A DNA stretch of 42,310 nt from Planctomycetota bacterium (GTDB taxonomy: Bacteria; Planctomycetota; J132), in the NCBI GenBank assembly GCA_003694635.1, contig RFKQ01000098.1, positions 1 through 42,310 of the forward strand, written 5' to 3'. The notes beneath the pieces are model-generated. The model was not told the DNA's origin. It made no database searches and saw only the letters and a program-made list of their open reading frames with translations. Below are positions 41,892 to 42,310 of this stretch, piece after piece (within the stretch, counting starts at the first letter, position 1; each line of letters begins with the position of its first letter). The translations under genes and the position numbers were made by a program.

Positions 41892-42310
41892 TTACGACCA
41901 GTCATCTATCAAATCGCAAATCTCATAGTTGTAAATCCCCGCCACCAAAAAACCTATAAACAATAAAATACTCGTGAACAAACCCTCCACCTGCAAACCA
42001 GCTAAAAGAAATGCCAACGCCATATCCACCAACGTAAATCCCAAAATCATCGCCAAATTCGCCTGATTGGACTGCCTGCTAGCCACCCGCACAACCCACC
42101 GATTCAGCAAAAGCGGCAAAAGAGCGACCACCAAAATCCAAAATACCACCCGCCAAAACGCACTCCTCGACCTCATCCAAGCCGAAATATAAATCAAAGA
42201 AAACTCCGTCGTAATGTACTGGCGAAATGGCTTGATCGAGAGCTCCTTACCCTGATCCAACAAACGCAACGTAGCCCCCACATCTATCCCCGCCCCCCTC
42301 CCCCCCCTGC
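41892..42310 (-). CDS. Multi-TM membrane protein of unknown function, partial (N-terminus outside window)
   Basis: The frame is open from the stop at 41892 to the right edge. A GTG at 42281 could start it, but no stop lies upstream, so the gene is probably truncated by the window. The visible C-terminal 129 residues hold about three TM segments (VVFWILVVALLPLLL, ANLAMILGFTLVDMALAFLLAGL, SILLFIGFLVAGIYNY) and a basic juxtamembrane stretch. No family is recognised. It ends 40 bases before the Clp-N/kinase/RDD gene on the same strand and may be co-transcribed, which makes it a candidate membrane partner of that kinase. Confidence 0.6.
   Translation of the reverse strand, partial: RGGRGAGIDVGATLRLLDQGKELSIKPFRQYITTEFSLIYISAWMRSRSAFWRVVFWILVVALLPLLLNRWVVRVASRQSNQANLAMILGFTLVDMALAFLLAGLQVEGLFTSILLFIGFLVAGIYNYEICDLIDDWS

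Noticed and set aside
1-42310. Archaeal source for the window, suggested by Cbf5 and MvaD
   Set aside because: EF-P, sigma factor, EIIA, GGDEF, PilB-like ATPase and consensus bacterial promoters in the same contiguous sequence point to a bacterium.
1-42310. CRISPR array or toxin-antitoxin/defence island
   Set aside because: No regular spacer-repeat array and no recognisable nuclease, toxin or defence gene cluster was found; the repeats seen are two-copy only.

Overview
The window reads as a dense stretch of a bacterial chromosome. Bacterial markers are a sigma-70 family factor with regions 2 to 4, a three-domain bacterial EF-P, a PilB/GspE-type ATPase, two-component and GGDEF proteins, and Shine-Dalgarno sites such as AAGGAG and GGAGG. 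Several traits resemble Planctomycetota or another deep-branching Gram-negative lineage: a Ser/Thr kinase with Clp-N and RDD domains, a TMTC-like glycosyltransferase with TPRs, and a THUMP-like methyltransferase. This placement is an inference of low certainty. Two proteins look archaeal: a full-length Cbf5-type tRNA/rRNA pseudouridine synthase with its PUA domain, and a mevalonate-pathway decarboxylase of the haloarchaeal/Chloroflexi kind.

Layout. 1-2.7 kb: a partial, degenerate YchF/OLA1-like NTPase (minus) divergent from an NrnA-type DHH phosphoesterase and a compact sigma factor. 2.9-6.6 kb: a THUMP-like methyltransferase, a convergent Hsp20, and a REC-REC-GGDEF protein, with a palindromic operator-like pair between the last two. 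6.6-9.4 kb (minus): long-chain acyl-CoA synthetase and mevalonate decarboxylase. 9.6-10.4 kb: a membrane-anchored coiled-coil protein. 10.8-15.4 kb (minus): a lipopolysaccharide-kinase-like protein, a methyltransferase, and a tight run of a coiled-coil protein, threonine aldolase and an unknown protein. 15.7-20.5 kb: tRNA-Arg(CCU), a hotdog thioesterase, a GT4 glycosyltransferase, then phosphopentomutase, guanine deaminase and Cbf5 in close succession. 20.5-27.4 kb: the TMTC/TPR protein abutting cbf5, an amidohydrolase, EF-P, and an amino-acid permease fused to a PTS EIIA domain. 27.4-28.2 kb: an AT-rich island and a lone IS630-type DNA-binding domain. 28.2-33.3 kb (minus): a purple-acid-phosphatase-like exported phosphatase, GlpD, a PilB/GspE-like ATPase and a zinc-ribbon methyltransferase. 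33.5-38.5 kb (plus): an EEP-family hydrolase, a TIGR01777 epimerase, a hairpin-rich spacer, and a REC-only response regulator with a PAS-PAS-GAF histidine kinase. 38.6-42.3 kb (minus): glutaryl-CoA dehydrogenase, the Clp-N/kinase/RDD protein and a partial membrane protein.

The plus strand is strikingly C/A-rich near both ends of the window and G/T-rich over roughly 12.5-27.2 kb, largely regardless of gene direction, so this is strand composition and not gene-level codon choice.

Functional themes are nucleoside salvage and RNA modification (deoB, guaD, cbf5), lipid, isoprenoid and acyl-CoA metabolism (acyl-CoA synthetase, mevalonate decarboxylase, GlpD, GCDH, thioesterase), envelope glycosylation, and signalling. 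No CRISPR array, complete insertion sequence, prophage or rRNA was seen.
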